This document shows positions 24,207-32,672 of a DNA stretch of 64,000 nucleotides, one piece after another. This DNA is from Udaeobacter sp025935755 (GTDB taxonomy: Bacteria; Verrucomicrobiota; Verrucomicrobiia; Chthoniobacterales; UBA10450). A program made the translations under genes and the position numbers. The notes beneath the pieces are model-generated. The model saw only the letters and a program-made list of their open reading frames with translations. It was not told the DNA's origin and ran no database searches. The stretch lies in assembly GCA_036278715.1 (NCBI GenBank), contig DASUKN010000006.1, positions 62,001 to 126,000 on the forward strand, in the 5' to 3' direction. How positions within the stretch are numbered: position 1 is the stretch's first letter; each line of letters begins with the position of its first letter.

Positions 24207-25661
24207 TTACAAAACCGGCCCCAGCATCGCAACGGTGTTATTCCAAAACCGGCGGGTCAATGGCCATTGGGCTACCATGTCGGCAGTGACGCGATGCGAG
24301 CAGGCAAGATAAGCATCCTGACGACGCCGCATCTCGGCAGTCAGTGCTGGATCGTAGAGCAGAATGTTGTTTTCGTAATTCAAATCGAAACTGCGCCGGT
24401 CCATGTTGGCCGAGCCGATTAGCGTGACTTCCCCGTCTAATGTGAGGGACTTCGTATGGAGAAGGCCGCCTTCGTATTCGTAAATGCGAACCCCGGCGGC
24501 GAGCAAGTCGCTGTAGTAACTGCGACTGGCAGCGCCCACGATCCACGAGTCATTTCGCGCCGGAAAAATGATAGTGGTCGTGACACCACGCCGGGCACTG
24601 GCGCAAACGGCGGCCTGCATGGCTTCGTCGGGCACATAATAGGGAGTCGTGATGACCAGCTCCCGCCGGGCGGTATACAACAGAGTTTCGAACACTTCGG
24701 GCATGGCCGAATTATAAACGGTGGGGCCGGTGCCAATGACCTGCGCGGTCAGCCCAGGCTCGCTGGGCGGCAAGGGTTGGCGCAACAACGGTGTGAGGTC
24801 GCCACCGATTTGCGCCATCCAATCGCTCGCGAAAAGATATTGATTCTGCCGCGCGATTGGTCCCTCGAAACGCATCATCGCATCCACCCACGGGGCAAAT
24901 CTCGCCTTTATCCGGAATTCCGGGTCTGCGCAGTTCTGACTGCCACAATAGGTGATTCGATTATCGATGACCAGAATCTTGCGGTGGTTGCGCAAATCAA
25001 TGCGTCCTCGCAAGGGACGTAACAGGGGATTCCCCACAGGTAGGGCCGTGCCTACCTGAATCCCCGCGGCGTGCATGGCCTTCCAATGTGGAGATTCGAT
25101 CATGATGCGCGAGCCCAATCCATCGGCCATCACCCGGCATGTGACCTGGCGTTTAGCCGCCCGTTTCAAAGCATTGGCCACCTTGAGTCCGTTGGTATCG
25201 GGCAGCCAGATGTAAAAGATCAGATGGACATGATCTTGAGAAGCATCGATATCTGCGACCATGGAGTCGATGGTGGTGTTGGAATCTGGCAACAAGCTCG
25301 CGGAGTTGCCACCCACCGGCTCGAAGCCATTGATCGTGTATCCGAGCTGAAAGAGGTGAGCGTAAGTCTCCGGAATTTGCGGCTGCAGATTGGGCGAATC
25401 CATTCCATCAGCCTTGGTAAGGTCAGGCATGGCAGCCAACACTGCTTGGAGACGAATTACACGCCGCCGCCCGATATTAGTTTCACCGAGGAGGATGTAG
25501 GCCACGATGCCGATCATCGGCAGGACAATAATAACAACGATCCAGGCAACCCGTGAAGCCGGGTCCCGGTGCGGCCGTAAAATGACCCGCGCAATCACGC
25601 CAAGGTGGACCAGGAAAAAGGCTCCCGTCCATAGTACGGTTAGGACCTGACTTTCAATCAT
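24207..25661 (-). CDS. cls: Cardiolipin synthase (phospholipase D family)
   Basis: Protein of 484 residues. Two N-terminal membrane segments (about 6-26 and 36-57) precede two phospholipase-D HKD motifs: RNHRKILVID near 240 and LLHTKSLTLD near 415, each followed by Gly-Ser (YCGSQN and LIGSANMD). It condenses two phosphatidylglycerols to cardiolipin. Its start overlaps the end of a truncated oxidoreductase frame by 8 bases. It fits the envelope-lipid theme of the neighbouring mla operon. Confidence 0.92.
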   Translation of the reverse strand: MIESQVLTVLWTGAFFLVHLGVIARVILRPHRDPASRVAWIVVIIVLPMIGIVAYILLGETNIGRRRVIRLQAVLAAMPDLTKADGMDSPNLQPQIPETYAHLFQLGYTINGFEPVGGNSASLLPDSNTTIDSMVADIDASQDHVHLIFYIWLPDTNGLKVANALKRAAKRQVTCRVMADGLGSRIMIESPHWKAMHAAGIQVGTALPVGNPLLRPLRGRIDLRNHRKILVIDNRITYCGSQNCADPEFRIKARFAPWVDAMMRFEGPIARQNQYLFASDWMAQIGGDLTPLLRQPLPPSEPGLTAQVIGTGPTVYNSAMPEVFETLLYTARRELVITTPYYVPDEAMQAAVCASARRGVTTTIIFPARNDSWIVGAASRSYYSDLLAAGVRIYEYEGGLLHTKSLTLDGEVTLIGSANMDRRSFDLNYENNILLYDPALTAEMRRRQDAYLACSHRVTADMVAQWPLTRRFWNNTVAMLGPVL

Positions 25662-25863
25662 TCAATATTTCAGAAAGATACCCAAAAGCATGCAAGTCCG
25701 AATGGAATCCCGGCAGCGTGACCTCACGAGTGATGGTTAAACCGCCGATATTTTCGTTCGCTTCCAAGACGAGAACCCGCAAGCCAGCCTTGGCAAGATA
25801 ACAGGCGCAAGTCAGGCCATTGTGCCCTGCGCCGATAATGATGGCGTCATACCGATGTGACAT
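25654..25863 (-). pseudogene. N-terminal fragment of a FAD-dependent phytoene-desaturase-like oxidoreductase
   Basis: The frame from ATG 25863 gives 69 residues: SHRYDAIIIGAGHNGLTCACYLAKAGLRVLVLE, a perfect FAD-binding Rossmann start, then ENIGGLTITREVTLPGFHSDLHAFGYLSEILND and a stop. Family members have about 500 residues, so almost all of the enzyme is missing. The stop falls inside the start of cls. It looks like a gene truncated by the rearrangement that placed cls here. Confidence 0.75.
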
Positions 25864-25989
25864 GTTCAGCTCGGGCCAAGAGTTTTTCTGTTGCTCCGAG
25901 AGCGCAGAATGCCAAGGTGCCCGCACGGACGAAAGCCGAAAGTTCAGGACTGCTCAATCCAGACACGTCGGCCTGATTGTGGAAAGACA

Positions 25990-26874
25990 ATGGACCAAAC
26001 CGAAATCGCTGCCGTTCGCGCGTTACTAAAATCCAAGCCACGCCCGGTTGGTTGGTCCGAGAGAAGAAAGCGCCTCGACGAAGTAGGTGCTGTTTGGCCG
26101 ATCGCAGACGATGTGGAACTCACGGCAGTCGATGTAAATGGGATACCTGGAGAATATTCCATGGTTCCGGGTAGCGATCCTTCTCGCGTGTTGATGTTTT
26201 TTCACGGCGGCGGCTACTGTTCCGGTTCAATTCAGAGCCATCGTCGTTTGGTCACGGAGGCGGGCCGGGCAGCAGGAATCCGTACACTTGCCGTCGGGTA
26301 CCGACTCGCGCCGGAGAATCCGTTTCCCGCCGCTTACGATGACGCATTGATTGCATGGCGATTCTTGAGAGATCAAGGTTTTGCTGCTGGACATATCGCG
26401 ATCGGTGGCGACAGCGCTGGAGCTGGACTCACCCTCGGATTGATCGATCGCTTGCGTGATGCGCGCGAAGAGTTGCCCGCATGTGCATGGCTCATCTCGC
26501 CATGGACGGACCTGACAATGTCCGGTTCGACGCTCGTCAGCAAAGCGGCGATTGATCCGCTCATCCACAAAGAATACTTACATGAACTGGCTGATGCTTA
26601 TTTGCCGGCTGGAATGGATCGCCAAGACCCGCGCGTTTCACCGCTGTACGCCGCGTTAGAAAATTTTGCGCCGATACTGATTCAGGTTGGTTCTAATGAG
26701 ACGTTGCTGGATGACGCGACTCGATTTGCCGTGCGCGCAGGTGCCGCCGACGTGGCAGTGACCTTGGAGATTTGGCCAAACATGATCCATGCATGGATGT
26801 TGTGGAATGCTCACCTGGCAGACGGCCGCAACGCGCTCGCCAATGCAGGTTCATTTATCCGGGCGCATCTTTGA
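25990..26874 (+). CDS. Alpha/beta hydrolase, hormone-sensitive-lipase family
   Basis: Protein of 294 residues from ATG 25990 (MDQTEIAAV). The oxyanion-hole motif FFHGGGYCSG, the nucleophile GGDSAGAGL and the terminal catalytic His in NMIHAWMLW mark an HSL-family (bacterial type IV) esterase. YRLAPENPFPAAYDDA is a further family signature. Likely substrates are short acyl esters. An in-frame extension to 25891 overlaps the divergent oxidoreductase fragment and is not family-like. No signal peptide is present. Confidence 0.88.
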   Translation: MDQTEIAAVRALLKSKPRPVGWSERRKRLDEVGAVWPIADDVELTAVDVNGIPGEYSMVPGSDPSRVLMFFHGGGYCSGSIQSHRRLVTEAGRAAGIRTLAVGYRLAPENPFPAAYDDALIAWRFLRDQGFAAGHIAIGGDSAGAGLTLGLIDRLRDAREELPACAWLISPWTDLTMSGSTLVSKAAIDPLIHKEYLHELADAYLPAGMDRQDPRVSPLYAALENFAPILIQVGSNETLLDDATRFAVRAGAADVAVTLEIWPNMIHAWMLWNAHLADGRNALANAGSFIRAHL

Positions 26875-27108
26875 TCAGGCATCTTGATCAAGGTGTTTCG
26901 ACCCCTGCCAAGCCGTCGCTCCCTGGGCAGAACGCTTCGCGTTACTAAATCTCCATGAATTCTCTTCTGTTGAAAATCGGTACGTCAACGCACAGCAACA
27001 TTTGTGGTTTCGCCTTGGGTGGCGTCTGACACAGATGCCCGACAATGTGAATGAAACCGCGCGTTCGAAAGTCGCCAAGACTGCTAGACGAATGCCGACA
27101 AGTTTTCT

Positions 27109-27212
27109 TGTCATTCTGAGCGCAGCGAAAGCGGAGTCGAAGAATCGCAGTTCACTTGCCTTGCGGGCGATGTGATGAACCTGGAGATCCTTCGCATCCG
27201 CTGAGGATGACA
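27109..27212. repeat. Dispersed palindromic repeat, family A (104 bp)
   Basis: Begins TGTCATTCTGAGCGCAGCG and ends CGCTGAGGATGACA, with arms complementary over the outer 13 or so bases. It lies in the 351-base gap between the hydrolase and the 27226 gene. The rest of the gap (26875-27108) shows nothing convincing. Confidence 0.75.
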
Positions 27213-27225
27213 GGCACCACGCTGC

Positions 27226-27747
27226 TTAAATCAAACCGCGTTTTCTGAAATCGCCGAGGTTACCGCCGGAAGAACGTTCCACCAGGTCTATGGTGAACTT
27301 GAGCAGGCAAACCTCCCACGCGTCGTCTACACCCTGGATAATGGCGCTGAGGGGTTCGTTTTTGTTTTCAACCTGACGCCTGGTGCGACTGATCACTGCG
27401 TCGATCGAATCGCTCAGCGTCTGTTCGTTCAGATCGGTTTTGCGAAATTGAAAACCGTAACGGAGTACAGCCATGTTTCGCGCGTGCTCACGGAGTTTAT
27501 CAACGTAGCGCTCCGCCTTTTCTCCGAAACCTTCCAGTAAAAGCTGACAGTAATGTTCCGGTGTCAGAATTTGCGGCCGTTCCGCATGGATTTTGCCGTT
27601 GCGAATCCGCACCTGGTTGACACGGTCCATCAACTCCGAAATCAAAAAGAAATTGAAACTCGTGCTGCCGAACGTCGCGATGTGGCGTTCGGGCGCGAGG
27701 ATGACGCGGGTATTTTCAAGCGCGTAATCAAAATCATCGCGGGTCAT
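27226..27747 (-). CDS. Conserved-looking soluble protein of unknown function
   Basis: Protein of 173 residues from ATG 27747 (MTRDDFDYALENTRVI). I do not recognise the family. It contains FGSTSFNFFLISELMDRVNQVRIRNGKI and HAERPQILTPEHY, then a charged helical stretch and a DDAWEVCLLKFTIDLVERS segment near the C-terminus. No signal peptide, helix or cofactor motif is visible. Its coding pattern and length support a real gene. It lies downstream of msrB on the same strand. Confidence 0.6.
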   Translation of the reverse strand: MTRDDFDYALENTRVILAPERHIATFGSTSFNFFLISELMDRVNQVRIRNGKIHAERPQILTPEHYCQLLLEGFGEKAERYVDKLREHARNMAVLRYGFQFRKTDLNEQTLSDSIDAVISRTRRQVENKNEPLSAIIQGVDDAWEVCLLKFTIDLVERSSGGNLGDFRKRGLI

Positions 27748-27855
27748 GATGGTCGTAAGTGATGCTGCACGTTCCTTTTCAAACGGCACCGGCAGAGAAC
27801 AACCACGGATGCCGCGCGGAGAGTTGTGAAGTCTGCGATAAAGTGCTGCGGCTAC

Positions 27856-28485
27856 TTATTTTTTTGCCTGTCGTTGTTCGCCTGCGGTTTGCTGCTGCTG
27901 CGGCTGAAACAGCCGCGCATATTCACCGTAACCTTCTTCCTCTAATTTCTCCGCTGGCACAAAGCGCAACGCGGCGGAATTGACGCAGAACCGTTCACCT
28001 GTCGGTGCAGGGCCATCGTCGAATAGATGACCGAGATGCGAATCGCTTGATTTCCCCCGAACCTCTATCCGTTCCATTCCGTACGACCTATCCTTTTTCT
28101 GAGTTACGTTCTCCGGCTTAATCGGTTTAGTGAAGCTGGGCCAACCCGTGCCGCTGTCGAATTTGTCGAGCGAACTGAAGAGCGGTTCGCCCGTGATGAT
28201 ATCGACGTAAATCCCGGGCCTGTGATTGTCCCAGTAGGCATTATGAAAGGGTGTTTCCGTGCCGCATTGACGCGTCACCTTGTACTGGTCTTTGGTTAAT
28301 TTCTCGCGTAACTCCGCGTCCGTCGGAACTGGTTTGCTCGGGTTCATCTTCTCGATCTCTTGCTTCTGTGCTTGAGCATAACCGAATAAGATGGAACCGA
28401 CAATCACAACCGATGTGCCGGCCAGCCCAAACCACAGTGTTTTGAACGAATGTTTATTTTCGTAAGTTAATCGCATCGCTTTCAT
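27856..28485 (-). CDS. msrB: Membrane-anchored methionine-R-sulfoxide reductase
   Basis: Protein of 209 residues. One membrane segment (about 17-36) anchors an MsrB domain (about 58-185) containing FDSGTGWPSFTKPI, SHLGHLFDDGP and the catalytic RFCVNSAALRF with Cys nucleophile. The zinc CxxC pairs of many MsrB proteins are absent; the first position reads YVDIITGEPLFSS. It repairs oxidised methionine in exported proteins. A Gln-rich tail (QPQQQQTAGEQRQ) follows the domain. Confidence 0.9.
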   Translation of the reverse strand: MKAMRLTYENKHSFKTLWFGLAGTSVVIVGSILFGYAQAQKQEIEKMNPSKPVPTDAELREKLTKDQYKVTRQCGTETPFHNAYWDNHRPGIYVDIITGEPLFSSLDKFDSGTGWPSFTKPIKPENVTQKKDRSYGMERIEVRGKSSDSHLGHLFDDGPAPTGERFCVNSAALRFVPAEKLEEEGYGEYARLFQPQQQQTAGEQRQAKK

Positions 28486-28618
28486 CCCTGTTTTCGCGTG
28501 AGAATTGTTCCCCTTTAACCGTGCTTAGCTCTGCGCGTGATCGTGCTTCCTTAAGAAAGGAGGGGGGGATTATTCCTAACTAGAATCGAAAATTAGACAC
28601 AGAATGGTTGGGAGGCGT

Positions 28619-30118
28619 TCATTCCTGCCGCCCCGCTTCCGGAACGCGAATATAGCTGCGAAACAGAATCAATCCGATGGGTGCAATTGAAGCGGCCAGC
28701 GCGAAGGTCAACCACATTTTTCCCACGTGCCTCGGTCCCTGCTCGGGACAAAACGCGGCGAGCAACCATCCGCCTGTGCCGACAAGGAGTTTGCCCACAA
28801 GGAATGGGAGATACGCCAGCGACCCGTACGAAGCTTCTTGCCCCGGCGGAGCAATCGCCGCAGCATATTCGTACACCCTTGGCGAATAGAAGGCTTCGCC
28901 AATCGAGAACACGATCAGATACAGCGCAGACATAACGTAATAAGGGTGAATACTGCCTTGCACTCCAAGGTAAACGTGCCCTAGCCATTGACCGAAGGCG
29001 CCGTTGGCAGCCGGCTCAAACCATTCCGTTGGCAACGCCATGATGAACACTGCGGCGGCGCAGATAATTCCGCCGATGACGACCATTCGATACGCCGCGA
29101 ATTTTTGCGTCAGCGCCCCCACAATCGGCACCAGCAAGATAATCACGATAGCGTTGATCGCGGAAAGCTTGCCCACCGGTGCGTTTGGGCCGAGTTCGCG
29201 AATACCGAACTTTGGAAAAACGTAATCCATCTGCAAAAAGATCGCCTTCAGAAATCCGATAAAGACGAAAAATAGCAGCAACCGGTAGAATCCTGATTGG
29301 CCAACCAACTGCCGAAACAAATGGGCGGCTTCGATCGCGCTCTGGCGGACTGTTTCCCAAATCCGGCTTAAAAAACTCGCGGCAACAACGGTACTGCGGG
29401 ATACGCGAGCAATCACCTCGTTTGCTTCCGCGCCACGTCGCAGAAAATAAATGACGGGGAAAAGCACGATTTCAAAAATGAGACTTACGATGAATAACTG
29501 CTGGTAGCTGGTTGGTTGGAAACCAAAGAGACTGACGTGGAAATTGAACTGACGGATATAATCGAAGATCCAGCCCGCGGCGATGTATCCGATATTCATG
29601 ATCATATAGATGATCGAGAAAGAGATCGACCGTTGCGCGACAGTGGAGTAGCGGCGAGTTGCCGCTAGCAATACTGGCGTTCCAAGAGCTTCACCGATGG
29701 CGAGAGGAAGAACCCCGGCAGACAGCGCCAGCCACGGGATGGTGGTGACGACCATAACGCTTCGAGCAACTGTGCAAATGGCCACGCCGAGGAAAAACGT
29801 GCGTCGAAGCCCGATCGCGTCAGTGATGGAGCCAGCAAGGAGAGTAAAAACCGTCATTGCCGGGGCCCAGACCCAGCCGACTAGCGCTCCTGCCGCTTGA
29901 TCGCTGAATCCAAGATCCTTCGATAACCAGAGGACCATGGTTTTGTTTGTGACTGAGTACGCAGTATAAATGAGGAACTTGATGAGGAACGTGAGCCACA
30001 ACTCCCGTTGCGCTCCCTTGAGCACGGTAAATTTCCCTATGAATCCGCGCAGACCTGTGCCTTCTCCGGCAGGCACAGTTTCTTCTGGCGAGATTACCTC
30101 TTTGGTTGCTTGGCTCAC
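28619..30118 (-). CDS. Major facilitator superfamily transporter
   Basis: Protein of 499 residues with 12 or so membrane segments. The first cytoplasmic loop holds GSITDAIGLRRTFFLG, the MFS A-motif-like sequence, and internal repeats of GWVWAP/AIGEALGTP type follow. Loop sizes and segments such as YMIMNIGYIAAGWIFDYI recall POT/peptide or sugar-phosphate MFS carriers, but substrate is not evident. It is a single gene. Confidence 0.82.
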   Translation of the reverse strand: MSQATKEVISPEETVPAGEGTGLRGFIGKFTVLKGAQRELWLTFLIKFLIYTAYSVTNKTMVLWLSKDLGFSDQAAGALVGWVWAPAMTVFTLLAGSITDAIGLRRTFFLGVAICTVARSVMVVTTIPWLALSAGVLPLAIGEALGTPVLLAATRRYSTVAQRSISFSIIYMIMNIGYIAAGWIFDYIRQFNFHVSLFGFQPTSYQQLFIVSLIFEIVLFPVIYFLRRGAEANEVIARVSRSTVVAASFLSRIWETVRQSAIEAAHLFRQLVGQSGFYRLLLFFVFIGFLKAIFLQMDYVFPKFGIRELGPNAPVGKLSAINAIVIILLVPIVGALTQKFAAYRMVVIGGIICAAAVFIMALPTEWFEPAANGAFGQWLGHVYLGVQGSIHPYYVMSALYLIVFSIGEAFYSPRVYEYAAAIAPPGQEASYGSLAYLPFLVGKLLVGTGGWLLAAFCPEQGPRHVGKMWLTFALAASIAPIGLILFRSYIRVPEAGRQE

Positions 30119-30488
30119 GGCGGTGAACTATTCCGTCAATCCGGACGAAGTCGAGGCTGCAATGTAACCCCGAACGCTTCGGCGCGAGGCCAGGGTTTCA
30201 ACTTCGCGAAGTAGGTTAAAGCACGTTCGTTAGGCGTCGCAGAGCTCCGCCCTCCAGGCGTCAGAATGGAGGAGCGACCTCACGCGAGCCCGAGTGGCAA
30301 TAGATTGAAGCACGTGATTGCAAGGCGTCTGTGTCAGGAGCCCGAGCGAACATGTCTATTGCCCGTAGCAGCGTTTCACAGAAACGGCCTGCAACCCCGT
30401 TATTCCGAGTGAAGTCGAGGAGTCCGGCAGCAGCCCCTCAGGCTGAATTCACCAGGATCCTTTCGATTTTGCTTAGGATGGCGAAACA
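30119..30488. repeat. Intergenic region with degenerate family A repeat and another palindrome
   Basis: No gene seen. At 30236-30281 GTCGCAGAGCTCC and GGAGGAGCGAC form an imperfect palindrome. At about 30398-30483 a worn family A copy starts TTATTCCGAGTGAAGTCGAGG and ends CTTAGGATGGC. ftsY ends at the right border. Confidence 0.45.
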
Positions 30489-31337
30489 TCACAAGAGGTT
30501 TTCCAGGTACATCTTTCGATCAAATGGCGCGAAGTCATCCAGCTTTTCGCCCGTGCCGACGAAGCGCGTTGGGATTCCAAGTTCATTCTGGATCGCGACC
30601 ACAATGCCGCCTTTGCCGCTGCCATCGAGTTTGGTCACGATCACGCCAGTGAGTCCAAGCGCGTTGTGGAATTCGCGGGCCTGACTTAGCGCGTTACTGC
30701 CTGTGCTCGCATCGACGACGAGCAACGTTTCTTGCGGCGTCTCCCTATCGAGTTTACCCAGGGTGCGTTTTATTTTCTGCAGCTCGGCCATCAGATTTGC
30801 CTTGGTGTGTTGCCGGCCCGCCGTGTCGCACAGCAAAAACTCAACCTTCTTCTTTGCTGCTGCCTGGTGCGCTTCGTAACAAAGCGCTGCGGGATCTGCG
30901 CCGTGCTGGCCGCGAACGATTTCAACGCCGAGTCTCTTTGCCCAGATGTCGAGTTGTTCGATGGCTGCTGCGCGAAACGTGTCTGCGGCGGCGAGCATCA
31001 CCGAGTGCCCTGAATGTGTAAGATTGTGCGCCAGCTTTGCGGTAGATGTCGTTTTGCCCGTTCCGTTCACGCCGATAATCAGAATCACAGACGGTCTGTT
31101 CTTTGCCTGGCGTATCGGTGCAGGATCACGCGGCAAAATACGCGCGATCTCTTCGCGCACCGCTTTGATTACATCCCCGATCCCCATTAGAGCCCATGCC
31201 TCGCGTTCCTGGAGCGTTTTAATGATACGCATGGTCATCGGCACACCGAGGTCGGCACGGATCAGCGTTTCTTCGAGCTCATCCCAGTCGATGGGTTTTC
31301 CGGCAAATTGTTTGGCGAGTGATTCGAGAAATTTCAT
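30489..31337 (-). CDS. ftsY: Signal recognition particle receptor FtsY
   Basis: Protein of 282 residues, the NG domain only; the acidic A domain of E. coli FtsY is missing, as in many other phyla. GTPase motifs: GVNGTGKTTSTAKLA, DTFRAAAIEQL, DTAGRQHT and TKLDGSGKGG. It docks SRP-ribosome complexes at the membrane for co-translational insertion. The ATG lies two bases from the family A repeat that separates it from nusB. Confidence 0.95.
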   Translation of the reverse strand: MKFLESLAKQFAGKPIDWDELEETLIRADLGVPMTMRIIKTLQEREAWALMGIGDVIKAVREEIARILPRDPAPIRQAKNRPSVILIIGVNGTGKTTSTAKLAHNLTHSGHSVMLAAADTFRAAAIEQLDIWAKRLGVEIVRGQHGADPAALCYEAHQAAAKKKVEFLLCDTAGRQHTKANLMAELQKIKRTLGKLDRETPQETLLVVDASTGSNALSQAREFHNALGLTGVIVTKLDGSGKGGIVVAIQNELGIPTRFVGTGEKLDDFAPFDRKMYLENLL

Positions 31338-31339
31338 GT

Positions 31340-31427
31340 TGTCATTCCGAGCGAAGTCGAGGAATCCCCGTTGCGCCGGGTCATGCTGCAGGGTCGTTCG
31401 ACTCCGCTTGGCTCCGCTCAGGATGAA
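31340..31427. repeat. Dispersed palindromic repeat, family A, between nusB and ftsY
   Basis: Begins TGTCATTCCGAGCGAAGTCG and ends CGCTCAGGATGAAC. The nusB stop codon (31418-31420) lies inside its right arm, so the last few nusB codons come from the repeat. The ftsY start is two bases from its left end. Confidence 0.75.
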
Positions 31428-31879
31428 CCCGTGTCAATACCCGACGCTTGTCGATTCACCGGTTCCCGCGCGGGGCGGTCCAAATCTTTGCGGATACGGT
31501 CGAGGATACCGTTCACAAACCGGCCGGAATCTGCGCCGCCGTACGCTTTGGCAAGCTCGATCGCTTCATTGATGGAGACAACCGGCGGGATGTCATCGCG
31601 ATAAAGCATTTCGTAAATCGCGAGCCTGAGCACGTTGCGATCTACCGCTGAGATCCGTCGAAATTCGTAGTTCTCACAGTAACGGCGAATCCGCTCGTCA
31701 ATTTCTGGCAGATGCGCAACCATTCCGTCGATCAGCGGCTGGGCGAATTCGCGCACGCGCGGTGTTGCAGGGCAAAACTCCCAAAAATCATCGATTTTGT
31801 CGGGTCCTTCGCCGCGCTGAAGATCGCGCCAAAAATGATATTGAACCGCAGCTTCTCTTGCGCGTCGTCGTTTACCCAT
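31418..31879 (-). CDS. nusB: Transcription antitermination factor NusB
   Basis: Protein of 153 residues. RRAREAAVQYHFW near the N-terminus, the central helices (AQPLIDGMVAHLPEIDERIRRYCENYEFRRI) and VDRNVLRLAIYEMLYRDDIPPVVSINEAIELAKAYGG identify NusB, which acts with NusE on rRNA antitermination. The final residues (about GSS) and stop derive from a family A repeat. Its start overlaps the ribH end by 8 bases, the common ribH-nusB arrangement. Confidence 0.94.
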   Translation of the reverse strand: MGKRRRAREAAVQYHFWRDLQRGEGPDKIDDFWEFCPATPRVREFAQPLIDGMVAHLPEIDERIRRYCENYEFRRISAVDRNVLRLAIYEMLYRDDIPPVVSINEAIELAKAYGGADSGRFVNGILDRIRKDLDRPAREPVNRQASGIDTGSS

Positions 31880-32387
31880 TGTCCCTCGGCGGTTTTGAAA
31901 CCACTACTCCTTGTTTGGTGCGAATTTCCGATAAAACATTTGTAATTTCCACTGCTGCCCGCGCCGCTTCGGTTCCGCGGTTGATCTTGTTTTCAAGACA
32001 GCGCGCCCGAGCCTGCTCTTCGTTATCAAAACTGAGCACTGCGTTGATTACCGGCACGCCGTGCTCTATGGCAATTCGCTGCAGAGCATCAGTAACCGAG
32101 CGACTCAGGTTCTGAGCGTGATCGGTTTCGCCTTGCAGGATTACTCCGCACGCAATAATTGCGTTGGGTGTGTTTTGAGTCGCAATTTCGCGCGCCACCA
32201 CGGGAATCTCAAACGAACCAGGGACCCGATGGAGTAAAGTCATAACATTCGGCGCAAGCGCCCGCAGCTCCTTCAAAACGTGATCTACAAGTCCATCCAC
32301 GTACTGCGCGTTGAACCGGCTCGCAACGATGTGGAACGTGCGATTCGTTTTCGCAATTTCCGGCGCGGACGGCGAGGCTTTCGACAT
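31872..32387 (-). CDS. ribH: 6,7-dimethyl-8-ribityllumazine synthase
   Basis: Protein of 171 residues. FHIVASRFNAQYVDGLVDHV, VPGSFEIPVVAREIA, IACGVILQGETDHAQNL and INAVLSFDNEEQARARC match the lumazine synthase core, including the catalytic His in the TDHA segment. It makes the riboflavin precursor from the RibBA product. nusB overlaps its end; ribBA lies upstream beyond a 285-base gap. Confidence 0.95.
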   Translation of the reverse strand: MSKASPSAPEIAKTNRTFHIVASRFNAQYVDGLVDHVLKELRALAPNVMTLLHRVPGSFEIPVVAREIATQNTPNAIIACGVILQGETDHAQNLSRSVTDALQRIAIEHGVPVINAVLSFDNEEQARARCLENKINRGTEAARAAVEITNVLSEIRTKQGVVVSKPPRDNG

Positions 32388-32479
32388 CTAAAAATGACGA
32401 ACGACGAATAATCCGCTTTTGCCATGCTTCGGCGTGGCAATCGGACGATTGATGTCGAACAAACGGCAGAATGATGAAC

Positions 32480-32508
32480 GGTCATCCTGAGCGAACTCGA
32501 AGGATCCC
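32480..32508. repeat. Half copy of family A repeat between ribBA and ribH
   Basis: GGTCATCCTGAGCGAACTCG and the following bases to GATCCC match one arm of the family A palindrome; the opposite arm was not found in the 32388-32672 gap. The rest of that gap holds no gene that I can support. Confidence 0.45.
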
Positions 32509-32672
32509 GCAGAGTTACCCGGCGGCATTGCAACAGGATGGAAAGTCCGGCATCGGTCACTTGGTCCGCTGCGTTGCAGTCTCCACTGCGCTTCCTTCCG
32601 CTCGCGATGTCTCCGACCTGACTTGGAGTGGTGCACGTTTATTCCGATATTCGACGACTCGAGTTTCGTCAT

